NCBI GenBank assembly: GCA_031416415.1
Contig: JANOTP010000166.1
Coordinates: 1 to 56,169, forward strand
Direction of reading: 5' to 3'
DNA from: JANYCO01 sp031416415
GTDB lineage: Bacteria; Bacteroidota; Bacteroidia; Cytophagales; Cytophagaceae
Length of the DNA: 56,169 nucleotides
A program made the translations under genes and the position numbers. This document shows, in pieces, positions 17,723 to 26,661 of this stretch (positions are counted from its first letter, which is position 1; every line of letters begins with the position of its first letter). The notes below the pieces were generated by a model, which saw only the letters and a program-made list of their open reading frames with translations, was not told where the DNA came from and made no database searches.

Positions 17723-17811
17723 GTTTAAGGTTTAAGGTTTAAAGTGTAAAGTGTAAAGTGTAAATATATGTTTAGTAAAACATTAAACTTTGAACTTTAA
17801 ACCTTAAACCT
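17723..17811. repeat. Heptamer tandem repeat inside an 18-bp inverted repeat
   Basis: Six head-to-tail heptamers run 17723-17764: gtttaag twice, gtttaaa once and gtgtaaa three times. The sequence at 17728-17745 is exactly complementary to 17794-17811, so the block can fold into an 18-bp stem with a 48-base loop. It fills the space between the convergent hpf and yraN genes and could serve as a two-way transcription barrier. It is neither a CRISPR array nor a typical terminator. Confidence 0.85.
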
Positions 17812-17815
17812 CATT

Positions 17816-18157
17816 TCAGAATGCGTCTTCAAAGTGCTCTGGCTCTTCCTCCCCTGTAATAGATACAATATCAAACCGAATGTCTTTTTGCCAATTTTTA
17901 GCAACCAAATAATTCATGGCTGTTTTTCTTACCATGCTAATTTTATTACTATCTACAAAATCTTCAGGAAATCCAAAATTATTATTCTTTCTAAATTTCA
18001 CTTCTACAAAAACCAATGTACCCTTATCTAACCCAATGATATCTAACTCTCCACGCTTGAAGCGATAATTTTGCACAACAATTTCCCAACCTTTTTTCTT
18101 AAGATAAGCAACCGCTTTCGATTCACCATCTTTGCCTGATTGTAGGGTACTTTTCAT
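17816..18157 (-). CDS. YraN family protein (UPF0102), endonuclease-like
   Basis: A 113-residue protein of the UPF0102/YraN family, with a restriction-endonuclease-like fold of unproven cellular role. It shows GKDGESKAVAYLKKKGW at the start and the nuclease-like metal-site pattern RGELDIIGLDKGTLVFVEVK, that is E-x-D...VEVK. I chose the ATG at 18157 (MKSTLQ) over the upstream start at 18169, because the family begins just before the G-x-x-GE block. It is transcribed convergently to hpf. RecB-like family membership is established; a role in DNA processing or recombination is inference. Confidence 0.9.
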   Translation of the reverse strand: MKSTLQSGKDGESKAVAYLKKKGWEIVVQNYRFKRGELDIIGLDKGTLVFVEVKFRKNNNFGFPEDFVDSNKISMVRKTAMNYLVAKNWQKDIRFDIVSITGEEEPEHFEDAF

Positions 18158-18194
18158 AAAAAATAACAACTAACTAAAATTAAAAATCTTCCTA

Positions 18195-19001
18195 TTGGTA
18201 AATTTACCGCTTATTTTTAATTTTAATTCAATTAATAAATCTAAATTCGTAATCAACAGAAAAGCACCTTTAGTTTTGTATACCCATCAAAATAAAATTC
18301 TTCATTTTCAACACTTAGGCTTGGTAGAGTACCAGTATGCTTGGGACTACCAAACTGTTCTATTCAACAAGGTTATAAATCAAAAACTAGCAAACCGAGA
18401 GCTCCCTGAAAACAAACAAGCCCCAACCGATAATTACCTTATTTTTTGTCAGCATCCACATGTATATACCTTGGGAAGAAGCGGCACTAAAGATAATTTA
18501 CTCTTAAACGATACGAATCTTGAAACTAAAAAAGCTACCTACTTTGAAACCAACCGAGGTGGCGACATCACCTACCATGGCCCTGGCCAATTGGTAGGGT
18601 ACCCAATACTCGACCTTGACAATTTCTTTACCGATATACACAAATACCTCCGCTTTCTTGAAGAGGCAATACTTCTTACGCTAGAAGAGTATGGACTTAA
18701 AGCGGGTCGTATAAAAGGCCTCACTGGTGTATGGATCGATTTTGAAAACGAAAAAACTGCTCGAAAAATATGTGCAATGGGTGTTAAAGCCAGTCGATGG
18801 GTTACTATGCACGGCTTTGCATTAAACATTAATACAGATCTTGCGTATTTTAATAATATTATACCTTGTGGTATTCCAGACAAAGCAGTAACGTCTATGG
18901 CACAGGAATTAAATAAAAAAATATCCGAAACTGAGGTAGAAGAAAAAGTAAAAAAACATTTATGTGAATTATTTCAGATGAAAATTAGTTTAACTATCTG
19001 A
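18195..19001 (+). CDS. lipB: Octanoyl-[acyl-carrier-protein]:protein N-octanoyltransferase
   Basis: Transfers octanoate from ACP to the lipoyl domains of dehydrogenase complexes, the first step of lipoate synthesis in the cytosol. The body matches LipB: GGDITYHGPGQLVGYPI, catalytic Lys in KICAMGVKAS, MHGFALNIN and the catalytic Cys in IIPCGIPDKAVTSM. The start is uncertain. 18195 is a TTG codon, there is no in-frame ATG before the conserved region, and the homology begins near ILHFQHLGL (about residue 36). A perfect -7 box, TAGTTTTG at 18271-18278, lies inside the long form, so the true start may be a non-ATG codon downstream of it. Confidence 0.92.
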   Translation: MVNLPLIFNFNSINKSKFVINRKAPLVLYTHQNKILHFQHLGLVEYQYAWDYQTVLFNKVINQKLANRELPENKQAPTDNYLIFCQHPHVYTLGRSGTKDNLLLNDTNLETKKATYFETNRGGDITYHGPGQLVGYPILDLDNFFTDIHKYLRFLEEAILLTLEEYGLKAGRIKGLTGVWIDFENEKTARKICAMGVKASRWVTMHGFALNINTDLAYFNNIIPCGIPDKAVTSMAQELNKKISETEVEEKVKKHLCELFQMKISLTI

Positions 19002-19054
19002 AGTAATTTGTAAATTTATAAAAAGTAATTATTGACTAAAAATAATAGTATTAA

Positions 19055-19462
19055 ATGAAGAAAGACATTCCGTTTTTACCAGTTGAAGGGGTTTGTATTG
19101 CAGTAGGTAGATACATTGAATCTGCTGAAGAAACAAGTTGGAAAGTATTCCTAATAAATAAAAATAACTTTGTTATCGAAAATGTTTTGATTGGGTCTAA
19201 AGGTTATGGATTCAATCCGGAAGGTGAAAAACAGGAAACGTCAACCCTTCGACATCATATCCCTCAAATCGAAGCTGGCGAGTATGCCCTTGTAGAGCCT
19301 ATTGATCCTAATGTATTCCATCTTAATAATGAATATTGGGTAAGCTACTTTGTAGGAAATCAAGTTTACGATAAAAAGTTCATCTTTGTACCCGACACGA
19401 TTGTCGAAACAAACATGATTTTCATTCCCCAAATTAATATGGAAGGGGTTTTACATCCATAA
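19055..19462 (+). CDS. Conserved Bacteroidota hypothetical protein
   Basis: A 135-residue cytosolic protein with no signal peptide. It shows VYL/VFLINKNN followed by ENVLIGSKGYGFNPEGEKQE and TSTLRHHIPQI, and a C-terminal half with EYWVSYFVGNQVYDKKFIF. I recall similar short proteins widely in Bacteroidota, sometimes mislabelled as a phenylalanyl-tRNA synthetase subunit; there is nothing synthetase-like in the sequence. It lies between lipB and the PolB-like exonuclease on the same strand, with 53 and 40 base gaps, and may be co-transcribed with the exonuclease. Function unknown. Confidence 0.82.
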   Translation: MKKDIPFLPVEGVCIAVGRYIESAEETSWKVFLINKNNFVIENVLIGSKGYGFNPEGEKQETSTLRHHIPQIEAGEYALVEPIDPNVFHLNNEYWVSYFVGNQVYDKKFIFVPDTIVETNMIFIPQINMEGVLHP

Positions 19463-19502
19463 ATTATTTTTTTTATTTCACACTTTTAACTTTTTAATTC
19501 TA

Positions 19503-20225
19503 ATGTCAAAATTATTTATCCCTCTGGAGAATATTCTATTTATAGATATTGAAACAGTCTCCGATTTACCCACGTTTGAATCGCTAAACGATCGAATGAA
19601 AAAAGCTTGGTTACACAAGGCTTCTTTAATTGACAAAGAGGCTTCTGCTGCAGAACTATACTTCAAAAAAGCCGCTATATATGCTGAATTTGGCAAAGTA
19701 ATCGCAATTGGCGCAGGATTTTTCTTTACAGATGAAAACAAAAAAACAAGCTTCAAAGTAAAATGTTTTTCAGATCATAATGAACAAAAAATACTAGCAG
19801 AATTCAAAGAGTTAATTGAAACAAAATACAAAAACAAAAAACTTATTTTCTGCGCACACAATGGAAAAGAATTTGACTATCCTTATCTATGTCGACGTAT
19901 GCTCATTAATTCTATTTCTATCCCCAAACAGTTAAACTTATCGGGCAAAAAATCATGGGAAGTGGAACACCTTGACACTTTAGAAATGTGGAAATTTGGT
20001 GACCGAAAAAACTACACTTCACTTGATCTTTTAACTGCTTTATTTGACATTCCTGGAAGCAAAAACGACCTTGACGGAAGTAAGGTAAATGACGTTTATT
20101 ATCTGGAAAATGGATTGGACAGAATTGCTCACTATTGCACCGACGATGTTATAGCTCTAGCACAGTTATATTTAAAGCTTCATAATAAGCCACTTATCGA
20201 AAAAGAAAATGTTATCCGAATTTAA
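19503..20225 (+). CDS. Predicted 3'-5' exonuclease related to PolB exonuclease domain
   Basis: A 240-residue DnaQ-superfamily exonuclease of the stand-alone PolB-like group. ExoI is FIDIETVSDLPTF with the metal-binding Asp and Glu. ExoII is FCAHNGKEFDYPYLCRR with the catalytic Asp. ExoIII is HYCTDDVIALAQLYLKL with the final Asp. It would remove nucleotides from the 3' end of DNA or RNA; the in vivo substrate is not known for this group. There is no polymerase domain. It is followed by an ABC transporter gene after 89 bases. Confidence 0.88.
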   Translation: MSKLFIPLENILFIDIETVSDLPTFESLNDRMKKAWLHKASLIDKEASAAELYFKKAAIYAEFGKVIAIGAGFFFTDENKKTSFKVKCFSDHNEQKILAEFKELIETKYKNKKLIFCAHNGKEFDYPYLCRRMLINSISIPKQLNLSGKKSWEVEHLDTLEMWKFGDRKNYTSLDLLTALFDIPGSKNDLDGSKVNDVYYLENGLDRIAHYCTDDVIALAQLYLKLHNKPLIEKENVIRI

Positions 20226-20314
20226 TATAAAAAAAACAGTCTTTAGAACTATAAAATTATGCTCACAAACCATTCAAAGCTCGTTTTTTTTCTTATTTTT
20301 GATAGTTAAGCTGA

Positions 20315-22162
20315 TTGCAATTGAACGATAAGAATTTAAATAACGACAATGACTTCCTGTTGGATGTTCAAAACCTTAAAACGGTTTTTAAAACAGAAGA
20401 CTCAGAGTTCACCGCGGTAGAGGATATCAGCTTCAGAATAAAACGAGGCGAAACCATTGGAATAGTTGGAGAATCAGGTTCTGGAAAATCAGTAACTGCT
20501 CTTTCTATAATGAAACTGATACCTAACCCACCTGGAAAAATAGCCAGTGGAAAAATATTGTTCAATTCTCCTATCAAAGGAATCATTGACCTCGCACAAA
20601 TTTCTGAAAAAGAAATGCAATTTGAAAGAGGCAACGAAATAGCCATGATCTTTCAGGAGCCAATGACTTCGCTGAATCCTGTTTTTACCTGTGGTGAACA
20701 AATGGTAGAAACAATTTTGCTTCACAAAAACATCAGCAATAAAGAAGCAAAGGTGCTCGCTATTGAACTCTTCAATAAAGTAGAACTCCCTCGCCCTGAA
20801 GATATATTTCATTCCTACCCACACGAAATTTCGGGTGGACAAAAACAAAGGGTAATGATTGCTATGGCGATGAGTTGTAACCCATCCTTGCTAATAGCCG
20901 ACGAACCAACCACAGCGCTTGATGTAACCGTTCAAGCAAAAATCCTTGATCTAATGCGCCACCTCCGTGACGAAAATGATATGTCAATCATTTTTATTAC
21001 ACATGACCTCGGCGTAGTAGCAGAGATTGCTGATAAGGTAGCGGTAATGTATCACGGAAAAATAGTAGAAATGGGAACAGTATGGGATATCTTCTCAAAT
21101 CCTCAACACCCATACACTAAAAGCCTTCTGGCTTGTAGACCAAGGCTTGATATAAAATTAAAAGTTCTCCCTGTCGTTTCTGATTTCATGAATTTAGATT
21201 CAGAAGGAAAATTTACAGAAAAATCAAATCAGAAATACTCTTCTGTGGGAGAAGCAATCCTCTTTAACTTTACAGACGAAGACGAAATAAATGAACGAAA
21301 TGCTTTTCTAGCAAAACAACCTCCACAACTTGAAATAAGAAATCTAAAAACTTACTTTCCTATTTCAAGAGGCATATTTGGAAAAGTTAAAGACTACGTA
21401 AAAGCAGTAGACGACATAAGCTTTGACGTATACCCAGGGGAAACGATTGGACTTGTAGGTGAATCCGGTTGCGGCAAAACCACCTTGGGTAGAGCAATCT
21501 TACGTTTGATAGAGCCTACTTCTGGAAGTATTAAATTTGAAGGAAAAGATATCACGCACATCCACAAAGAAGAACTTCGAAAACTCCGAAAAGACATCCA
21601 AATCATTTTCCAAGATCCTTACTCCTCTCTAAATCCAAGGATGACCGTAGGAGAAGCCATCATAGAGCCAATGAGAGTAAATCATATTTACGATTCAGAT
21701 TTTCACAGAAAAAAACATACTATTGAACTTTTGGAAAAAGTAAACCTCTCCAAAAAACATTTTGAACGATACCCTCATGAATTCTCTGGAGGACAAAGAC
21801 AACGAGTATGCATAGCCAGAGCCCTTGCTCTGAATCCAAAATTTATTATCTGTGACGAGTCCGTTTCAGCACTAGATGTATCGGTACAGGCCCAGGTTTT
21901 AAATTTATTAAACAAACTAAAAGAAGAATTTAACTTTACTTATATTTTTATTTCACACGATCTTTCGGTAGTAAAATTCATGTCAGACAGAATCATTGTC
22001 ATGAACAAAGGGAAAATAGAAGAACTTGGCTATGCCGAAGATATCTATTCCAACCCAACATCCGAATACACACAGCGCTTGATCAGCGCTATTCCTAAAG
22101 GTGACCTCGAAGATATTCGAAGAGCTCAACTTATTAGGACAAAAAATAACATTAGAAAATAA
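20315..22162 (+). CDS. Fused dual ABC ATPase of an oligopeptide-type transporter
   Basis: Cytosolic ATPase of a peptide or nickel-type ABC importer, with OppD-like and OppF-like halves in one 615-residue chain (as in YejF and GsiA). First half: Walker A GESGSGKS (52-59), signature SGGQKQR (173-179), Walker B LLIADEP. Second half: Walker A GESGCGKT (about 384-391), signature SGGQRQR (about 491) and FIICDES. Each half is followed by the C-terminal oligopeptide-type extension (QHPYTKSLLA; SEYTQRLISA). The start is a TTG codon at 20315; no in-frame ATG is nearby. A -7-like TATTTTTG lies at 20294-20301. No permease or binding protein lies beside it. It ends four bases before rnr. Confidence 0.92.
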   Translation: MQLNDKNLNNDNDFLLDVQNLKTVFKTEDSEFTAVEDISFRIKRGETIGIVGESGSGKSVTALSIMKLIPNPPGKIASGKILFNSPIKGIIDLAQISEKEMQFERGNEIAMIFQEPMTSLNPVFTCGEQMVETILLHKNISNKEAKVLAIELFNKVELPRPEDIFHSYPHEISGGQKQRVMIAMAMSCNPSLLIADEPTTALDVTVQAKILDLMRHLRDENDMSIIFITHDLGVVAEIADKVAVMYHGKIVEMGTVWDIFSNPQHPYTKSLLACRPRLDIKLKVLPVVSDFMNLDSEGKFTEKSNQKYSSVGEAILFNFTDEDEINERNAFLAKQPPQLEIRNLKTYFPISRGIFGKVKDYVKAVDDISFDVYPGETIGLVGESGCGKTTLGRAILRLIEPTSGSIKFEGKDITHIHKEELRKLRKDIQIIFQDPYSSLNPRMTVGEAIIEPMRVNHIYDSDFHRKKHTIELLEKVNLSKKHFERYPHEFSGGQRQRVCIARALALNPKFIICDESVSALDVSVQAQVLNLLNKLKEEFNFTYIFISHDLSVVKFMSDRIIVMNKGKIEELGYAEDIYSNPTSEYTQRLISAIPKGDLEDIRRAQLIRTKNNIRK

Positions 22163-22166
22163 CACA

Positions 22167-24335
22167 ATGAAAAATAACCCAAACCCAAAAAAAACAGATT
22201 TTTTACGCGACAAGCTTATATCCTTTTTCAATAACAGCAAAAAGAATCCTTATTCCTTAAAAGATCTTATTAAAAAACTAGGTCTGAAAAGAAAAGAAAC
22301 TCAGATTGATCTAGAAAAAGAAATGAATACTCTCGTAAAAGAGGGCAAAATAGTTCATCTTAAAAACGGTCTTTTCAAAACCAATGCTTCTGGCGAAACA
22401 AATTTCATACTAGGAAGAGTAGACCATGTAAGCACACGCTTCGCCTACGTAATACCTACTGAATCTAAAGATGGAGACATCTGGATCGACCAACGTTTTA
22501 TTAACGGTGCTATTGACGGTGATATCGTAAAAGCAGTAGTATTTGAAAACTCTGGAAAATTTAAAAAAGAAAAACATCAAGAAGGAAAAATCATAGAAGT
22601 AATAGAAAGAAAAAGAACTGAATTTGTTGGAACAATAGAAATCTCTCCAAAATTCGCTTTCGTTATTCCTGATAATAAAAAAATACATTTTGACATTTTC
22701 ATTCCCAACGAATTCATCAACAAAGCAGAACACAAACAAAAAGTTATTGCTGAAGTAATCGATTGGCCAAAAGAAAGCGGACAAAACCCTGTTGGAAAAA
22801 TAAAAGAGATTCTTGGTAACGCTGGCGACAACAATACTGAAATGCACGCAATCATGGCAGAGTACGGCTTACCGTTTACTTTCCCAGAAAGCATAGACAA
22901 AGCAGCCAACGAAATCGATGATGAAATTACCAAAACTGAAATAAGCAAAAGAAGAGATTTCAGAAACACTACTACGTTCACCATTGACCCAATCGATGCA
23001 AAAGATTTTGATGATGCCATCTCAGTGAAAAAACTTGATAATGGAAATTACGAAATCGGTATTCACATTGCAGATGTAACGCATTATGTGCGACCAAATA
23101 CCCTTTTGGAAAAAGAAGCCTACTTACGTGCTACCTCTGTATACCTTGTAGACCGTGTAGTACCAATGCTTCCAGAAAAACTTTCTAACGGACTTTGTTC
23201 GCTTAGACCAAACGAAGACAAGCTAACATTCTCTGCTGTATTTGAAATAACCGAAACTGGAAAAATAATGGACCAATGGTTTGGAAAAACTATTATACAT
23301 TCCATCCGCCGTTTCACCTATGAAGAAGTACAAGAAGTAATCGAAACACAAGAAGGTGATTTCAAAGAAGAAGTACTTTTACTTGATCGACTTGGAAAAA
23401 TTCTTCGCAAAGAACGTTTCAAAAAAGGCGCAATCAGTTTTGAAACAATCGAAATAAAATTCAAACTTGACGAAAATGGAAAACCTTTAGGTGTCATTCC
23501 AAAAATACGCAAAGACGCACACAAACTTGTTGAAGATTTCATGCTACTGGCCAATAAAAAAGTAGCCGAGTATGTATACGGAATGAAAAAAGGTGAGGAT
23601 AAAAACACCATGGTGTATCGTACCCACGACAATCCTAACCCTGATAAACTTAAATCACTTGCTACATTTGCTGCCCGTTTCGGACATAAAATGAACGTGT
23701 TTGACGAAGAAGCAATAGCAAGCTCACTTAATAAACTAACCGAAGACGTAGAAGGAAAACCAGAACAAAACGTACTACAAGCTCTAGCAATTCGTTGCAT
23801 GGCAAAAGCCCGTTATACTACAGATACCGATCAACACTTCGGCTTGGCCTTTCCTCACTACACGCACTTTACATCACCTATTCGTCGATACCCTGACATG
23901 ATGGTGCATAGATTACTATTTCATTATTTGGAAAGCGGAAAGTCAGAAGACAAACAAGCTTTTGAAGAAAAATGCAGTCACTCTTCTGAACGAGAAAAAA
24001 TGGCCGCAGATGCCGAACGTGCTTCTATCAAATACAAACAAGTAGAATTCATGGCAAGCATGGGAGATAAGATCTTTGACGGAATTATTTCGGGTATGAT
24101 CGAATCGGGTATGTTTGTTGAAATCGTAGAAACAAAATGCGAAGGTATGGTACGCCTAAGTGAACTTACCGATGACTTCTACGAAGTAGATCTTGACAAT
24201 TATCGTATCGTAGGAAAAAGACAAAAGAAAATGTTTACCCTTGGCGATACAGTGCAAGTAAAGGTTAAGAAAACAGATCTTGCAAGAAGAACAATAGACC
24301 TTGAACTAATTACTAAAAATACAATTACAGAATAA
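22167..24335 (+). CDS. rnr: Ribonuclease R
   Basis: Processive 3'-5' exoribonuclease of the RNB family that degrades structured RNA and acts in rRNA and mRNA quality control. The 722 residues contain an N-terminal winged-helix-like region, cold-shock/OB domains, the RNB catalytic domain with DPIDAKDFDDAISV (about 274-287, the metal-binding Asp cluster), HYTHFTSPIRRYPDMMVHR, and a C-terminal S1 domain from about 633. I used the ATG at 22167 rather than the in-frame start at 22101, because the latter would overlap the ABC gene by 62 bases and adds an unrelated tail. The gene is translationally coupled, four bases after the ABC stop, with the polyprenyl synthase following after six. Confidence 0.95.
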   Translation: MKNNPNPKKTDFLRDKLISFFNNSKKNPYSLKDLIKKLGLKRKETQIDLEKEMNTLVKEGKIVHLKNGLFKTNASGETNFILGRVDHVSTRFAYVIPTESKDGDIWIDQRFINGAIDGDIVKAVVFENSGKFKKEKHQEGKIIEVIERKRTEFVGTIEISPKFAFVIPDNKKIHFDIFIPNEFINKAEHKQKVIAEVIDWPKESGQNPVGKIKEILGNAGDNNTEMHAIMAEYGLPFTFPESIDKAANEIDDEITKTEISKRRDFRNTTTFTIDPIDAKDFDDAISVKKLDNGNYEIGIHIADVTHYVRPNTLLEKEAYLRATSVYLVDRVVPMLPEKLSNGLCSLRPNEDKLTFSAVFEITETGKIMDQWFGKTIIHSIRRFTYEEVQEVIETQEGDFKEEVLLLDRLGKILRKERFKKGAISFETIEIKFKLDENGKPLGVIPKIRKDAHKLVEDFMLLANKKVAEYVYGMKKGEDKNTMVYRTHDNPNPDKLKSLATFAARFGHKMNVFDEEAIASSLNKLTEDVEGKPEQNVLQALAIRCMAKARYTTDTDQHFGLAFPHYTHFTSPIRRYPDMMVHRLLFHYLESGKSEDKQAFEEKCSHSSEREKMAADAERASIKYKQVEFMASMGDKIFDGIISGMIESGMFVEIVETKCEGMVRLSELTDDFYEVDLDNYRIVGKRQKKMFTLGDTVQVKVKKTDLARRTIDLELITKNTITE

Positions 24336-24341
24336 ATTTTT

Positions 24342-25319
24342 ATGATCCTTACAATTGACAGAGCGTTAAAATTAATTGATAAAGAAATTACCTCACTTGA
24401 CTTTGGGAAAGAGCCATCTGAGTTGTACGACCCAATTTATTATATAATGGGGCTTGGCGGAAAAAGAATGAGACCACTGTTGGCAGTATTGTCGCACAGT
24501 CTTTTCTCTGACGAAATAGAAAAAGTATTAAAACCCGCTATTGCCATTGAAGTCTTTCACAACTATACACTTGTGCACGACGACATTATGGACAACGCGC
24601 CTCTACGCAGAGGCAATGCAACCGTGCATGAAAAATGGAGCGACAATGTAGCTATACTCGCTGGGGATGTGATGCAAATCAAATCCACCGAATTAATGAT
24701 GACGGTAGACGATAAGATTCTCAGAAAAGCACTAACACTTTTCAGCTTCACTGCTACAGAAATTTGTGAAGGTCAGCAATTGGACATGAACTTTGAAACG
24801 AGAGATAAAGTTTCCATCGAAGAATATATTGAAATGATTCGTATGAAAACTGCTGTACTACTTGGATTCTCTTTAGAATTAGGTGGCCTAGTGGCAGGCA
24901 CTACAGAAGAAAACCTAGTGCTACTTAGAGAATTCGGAGTGAGCATGGGAATAGGTTTTCAGCTAATGGATGATCTTCTTGATGTCTACGGTGAAATGAG
25001 CAAATTTGGAAAAACTGTTGGTGGAGATATCATTGCCAACAAGAAGACGTATTTACTTATTACAGCTTTACAAAAAGCAAAAGGGGCTGACGCTAAAAAA
25101 CTAAACGAACTTTTGGAGTCTAAGACAATTGACAGTCTTACGAAAGTAAAAGAAGTAACAGCGCTCTACAACAAACTTGAAATTAAATCGCTGACAGAAT
25201 TAAAAATAAACGAATACTTCGATTTGGCTTTTAAAAAATTAAATAAACTAGACGCTCCATTGCACAAAAAGGCAATGATAAAAGACTTCGCCAACAAACT
25301 AGCACAAAGAGAAAGTTAA
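24342..25319 (+). CDS. Polyprenyl synthetase (trans-isoprenyl diphosphate synthase)
   Basis: A 325-residue trans-prenyltransferase that condenses isopentenyl diphosphate with allylic diphosphates to make isoprenoid chains, probably for menaquinone or similar. It contains the first aspartate-rich motif in VHDDIMDNAPLRRG (near 78-91), GGKRMRP upstream, and the second in GFQLMDDLLDVYG (near 209-213). The residues before the first motif are HNYTLV (bulkier than in short-chain synthases would be needed to predict chain length, so I do not assign it). It sits six bases after rnr and 21 before the DUF6787-like gene, so it is part of one operon with both. Confidence 0.94.
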   Translation: MILTIDRALKLIDKEITSLDFGKEPSELYDPIYYIMGLGGKRMRPLLAVLSHSLFSDEIEKVLKPAIAIEVFHNYTLVHDDIMDNAPLRRGNATVHEKWSDNVAILAGDVMQIKSTELMMTVDDKILRKALTLFSFTATEICEGQQLDMNFETRDKVSIEEYIEMIRMKTAVLLGFSLELGGLVAGTTEENLVLLREFGVSMGIGFQLMDDLLDVYGEMSKFGKTVGGDIIANKKTYLLITALQKAKGADAKKLNELLESKTIDSLTKVKEVTALYNKLEIKSLTELKINEYFDLAFKKLNKLDAPLHKKAMIKDFANKLAQRES

Positions 25320-25340
25320 TATAAAGTATAAAATTACAGT

Positions 25341-25661
25341 ATGAATATTTTCGATAAATTAAAACAAAGATGGATGATCACCAGCAACTTTCAACTGGTA
25401 ATGATCTGTGTAGTATTTGCCATTACTGGTTCTGCCTCTGCCTGGTTAACAAAACCCGTACTTGTCTTATTTAGTATCGACAAAAGCAAGGGACTATTTC
25501 TTTATTGGGTATTGAGAATTCTTATTCTATTTCCAATCTATCAAGTATTACTAGTTGTTATTGGAGCCCTCTTAGGGCAACATACATTTTTTTGGAACTT
25601 TGAGAAAAAAATGTTAAAACGATTTGGGCTAGATTTAGATAAGAAGGCTGAGCAGAAATAA
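25341..25661 (+). CDS. Small membrane protein, DUF6787-like
   Basis: A 106-residue inner-membrane protein with two to three hydrophobic segments: about 18-36 (VMICVVFAITGSASAWLTKP), 52-73 and part of the loop between. The C terminus has FEKKMLKRFGLDLDKKAEQK, a charged cytosolic tail. Short proteins of this type are common in Bacteroidota and I associate them with DUF6787; they are sometimes mis-annotated as prolipoprotein diacylglyceryl transferase. It is the last gene of the ABC-rnr-prenyltransferase operon, before the terminator at 25667-25703. Function unknown. Confidence 0.82.
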   Translation: MNIFDKLKQRWMITSNFQLVMICVVFAITGSASAWLTKPVLVLFSIDKSKGLFLYWVLRILILFPIYQVLLVVIGALLGQHTFFWNFEKKMLKRFGLDLDKKAEQK

Positions 25662-25666
25662 GTATA

Positions 25667-25703
25667 AATAACAATGTAGGATACCTCTCCCTACATTGTT
25701 ATT
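25667..25703. terminator. Intrinsic terminator between convergent genes
   Basis: A perfect 14-bp stem pairs aataacaatgtagg (25667-25680) with cctacattgttatt (25690-25703) around a nine-base loop. It begins six bases after the DUF6787-like stop and lies 13 bases from the stop of the opposing small reading frame, so it could serve both strands. Confidence 0.75.
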
Positions 25704-25715
25704 ATAAAATACAAA

Positions 25716-25988
25716 TTATTCCCTTAAGTAATCAGCCTCCCCTATTACTTTTTTTATATATTGACAGAGAGAGGTCCAAAAAATAATTATAGTAAGGAAG
25801 GCAATAGTTATGTAAATTTTTAACAGAATCAATACAAAAAATGGAACAATAAGTATTTTTTTCACCCCATTTCTCCCTTTATAAAATCCCGACCTGATAA
25901 CAAGAATCTTAGCTTTCCTCCTCCCTCGGTAAATACCTATCCCTTTGACAAAAAGGTAATTAATACTTAAAAAACAGTCAACTCCCAT
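25716..25988 (-). CDS. Possible small membrane protein, no recognised family
   Basis: A minus-strand frame of 90 residues from the ATG at 25988 (a GTG start at 26000 also exists). It is basic at the N-terminal half (GIGIYRGRRKAKILVIRSG) and has a long hydrophobic stretch, KKILIVPFFVLILLKIYITI and onward, then QYIKKVIGEADYLRE. The region has no other gene on either strand, and the frame ends 13 bases from a strong bidirectional hairpin, which is the best support for it. Against it are an unusual composition in low-complexity AT-rich DNA and no homolog I recognise. It could be a decayed gene. Confidence 0.35.
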   Translation of the reverse strand: MGVDCFLSINYLFVKGIGIYRGRRKAKILVIRSGFYKGRNGVKKILIVPFFVLILLKIYITIAFLTIIIFWTSLCQYIKKVIGEADYLRE

Positions 25989-26115
25989 TAGGCAGTTCAC
26001 ACGTGCAACTCAACGAGTAAACTGAGTTGTCGGACTAATATAAACCAAACCTTCCCCCTAACCCCGTTTATATACACAGACAGCAACTTAAAATAAAATA
26101 TAAACTTATATAATT

Positions 26116-26661
26116 ATGAAAACGACAATAATCTTCTCTCTAATCGCAATCTTAACATTATTATCATTCGGAGCTTCTGCTCAAATTAATGCAGTAAACC
26201 AATATTGTTATGGCACACAAGGTTCTGTAATAACACCAGCTTCTGCACTTGACAATGATATGGCGAGCTACTCAAGACTTAAATTAAGAGCTACTTCTAG
26301 TAAAGATTACATCTATCAGAACTTCATGTTCTCTTCTGAAATAGACATTAACACTAAAATCGTACTTATTATACAAGGTGAAACGAATCAAGAGCTAAAC
26401 AAAGAACAATTACGTAATGTAAAATTTTACACTCACCAAAATGGCCAAATAAATTCCGATACACTTTCTAGTGAAGAAGTAGAAATAACTAAACTTGCAG
26501 GCGAAGAAAATAAATACGAAGTATCTTTTTATTCAAAAAGAAATCATAACGAAGCTGGAATAGCTATCTATGGTGGAGGAAAAATAAACATGATGAAAAT
26601 ATACAAGGTTTATATGGCTGCTAACAATAGCCCTATAAATCTTGTATCTCTTGAAAAATAA
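26116..26661 (+). CDS. Secreted hypothetical protein
   Basis: A 181-residue exported protein with a clear Sec signal peptide (MKTTIIFSLIAILTLLSFGA then SAQ, cleavage before INAVN). The mature part appears beta-rich and includes ALDNDMASYSRLKLRATSS, a pattern reminiscent of discoidin/jelly-roll surface proteins of Bacteroidota, but I do not assign the fold. It lacks a type IX sorting domain and lipobox. It is monocistronic, with a 454-base spacer upstream holding only the doubtful minus-strand frame and a weak hairpin at 26006-26029. Function unknown. Confidence 0.78.
   Translation: MKTTIIFSLIAILTLLSFGASAQINAVNQYCYGTQGSVITPASALDNDMASYSRLKLRATSSKDYIYQNFMFSSEIDINTKIVLIIQGETNQELNKEQLRNVKFYTHQNGQINSDTLSSEEVEITKLAGEENKYEVSFYSKRNHNEAGIAIYGGGKINMMKIYKVYMAANNSPINLVSLEK

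Noticed and set aside
17723..17764. Possible CRISPR array or direct-repeat element
   Set aside because: Units are only 7 bp with no spacers between them and no cas genes are in the window.
20489..20848. A 119-residue minus-strand frame under the ABC ATPase gene
   Set aside because: It is antisense to the conserved first ATPase domain and has no recognisable feature.
22410..23800. Several long open frames on the minus strand under rnr
   Set aside because: They are antisense to a clear RNase R coding region with conserved motifs and show composition expected of a reverse shadow.
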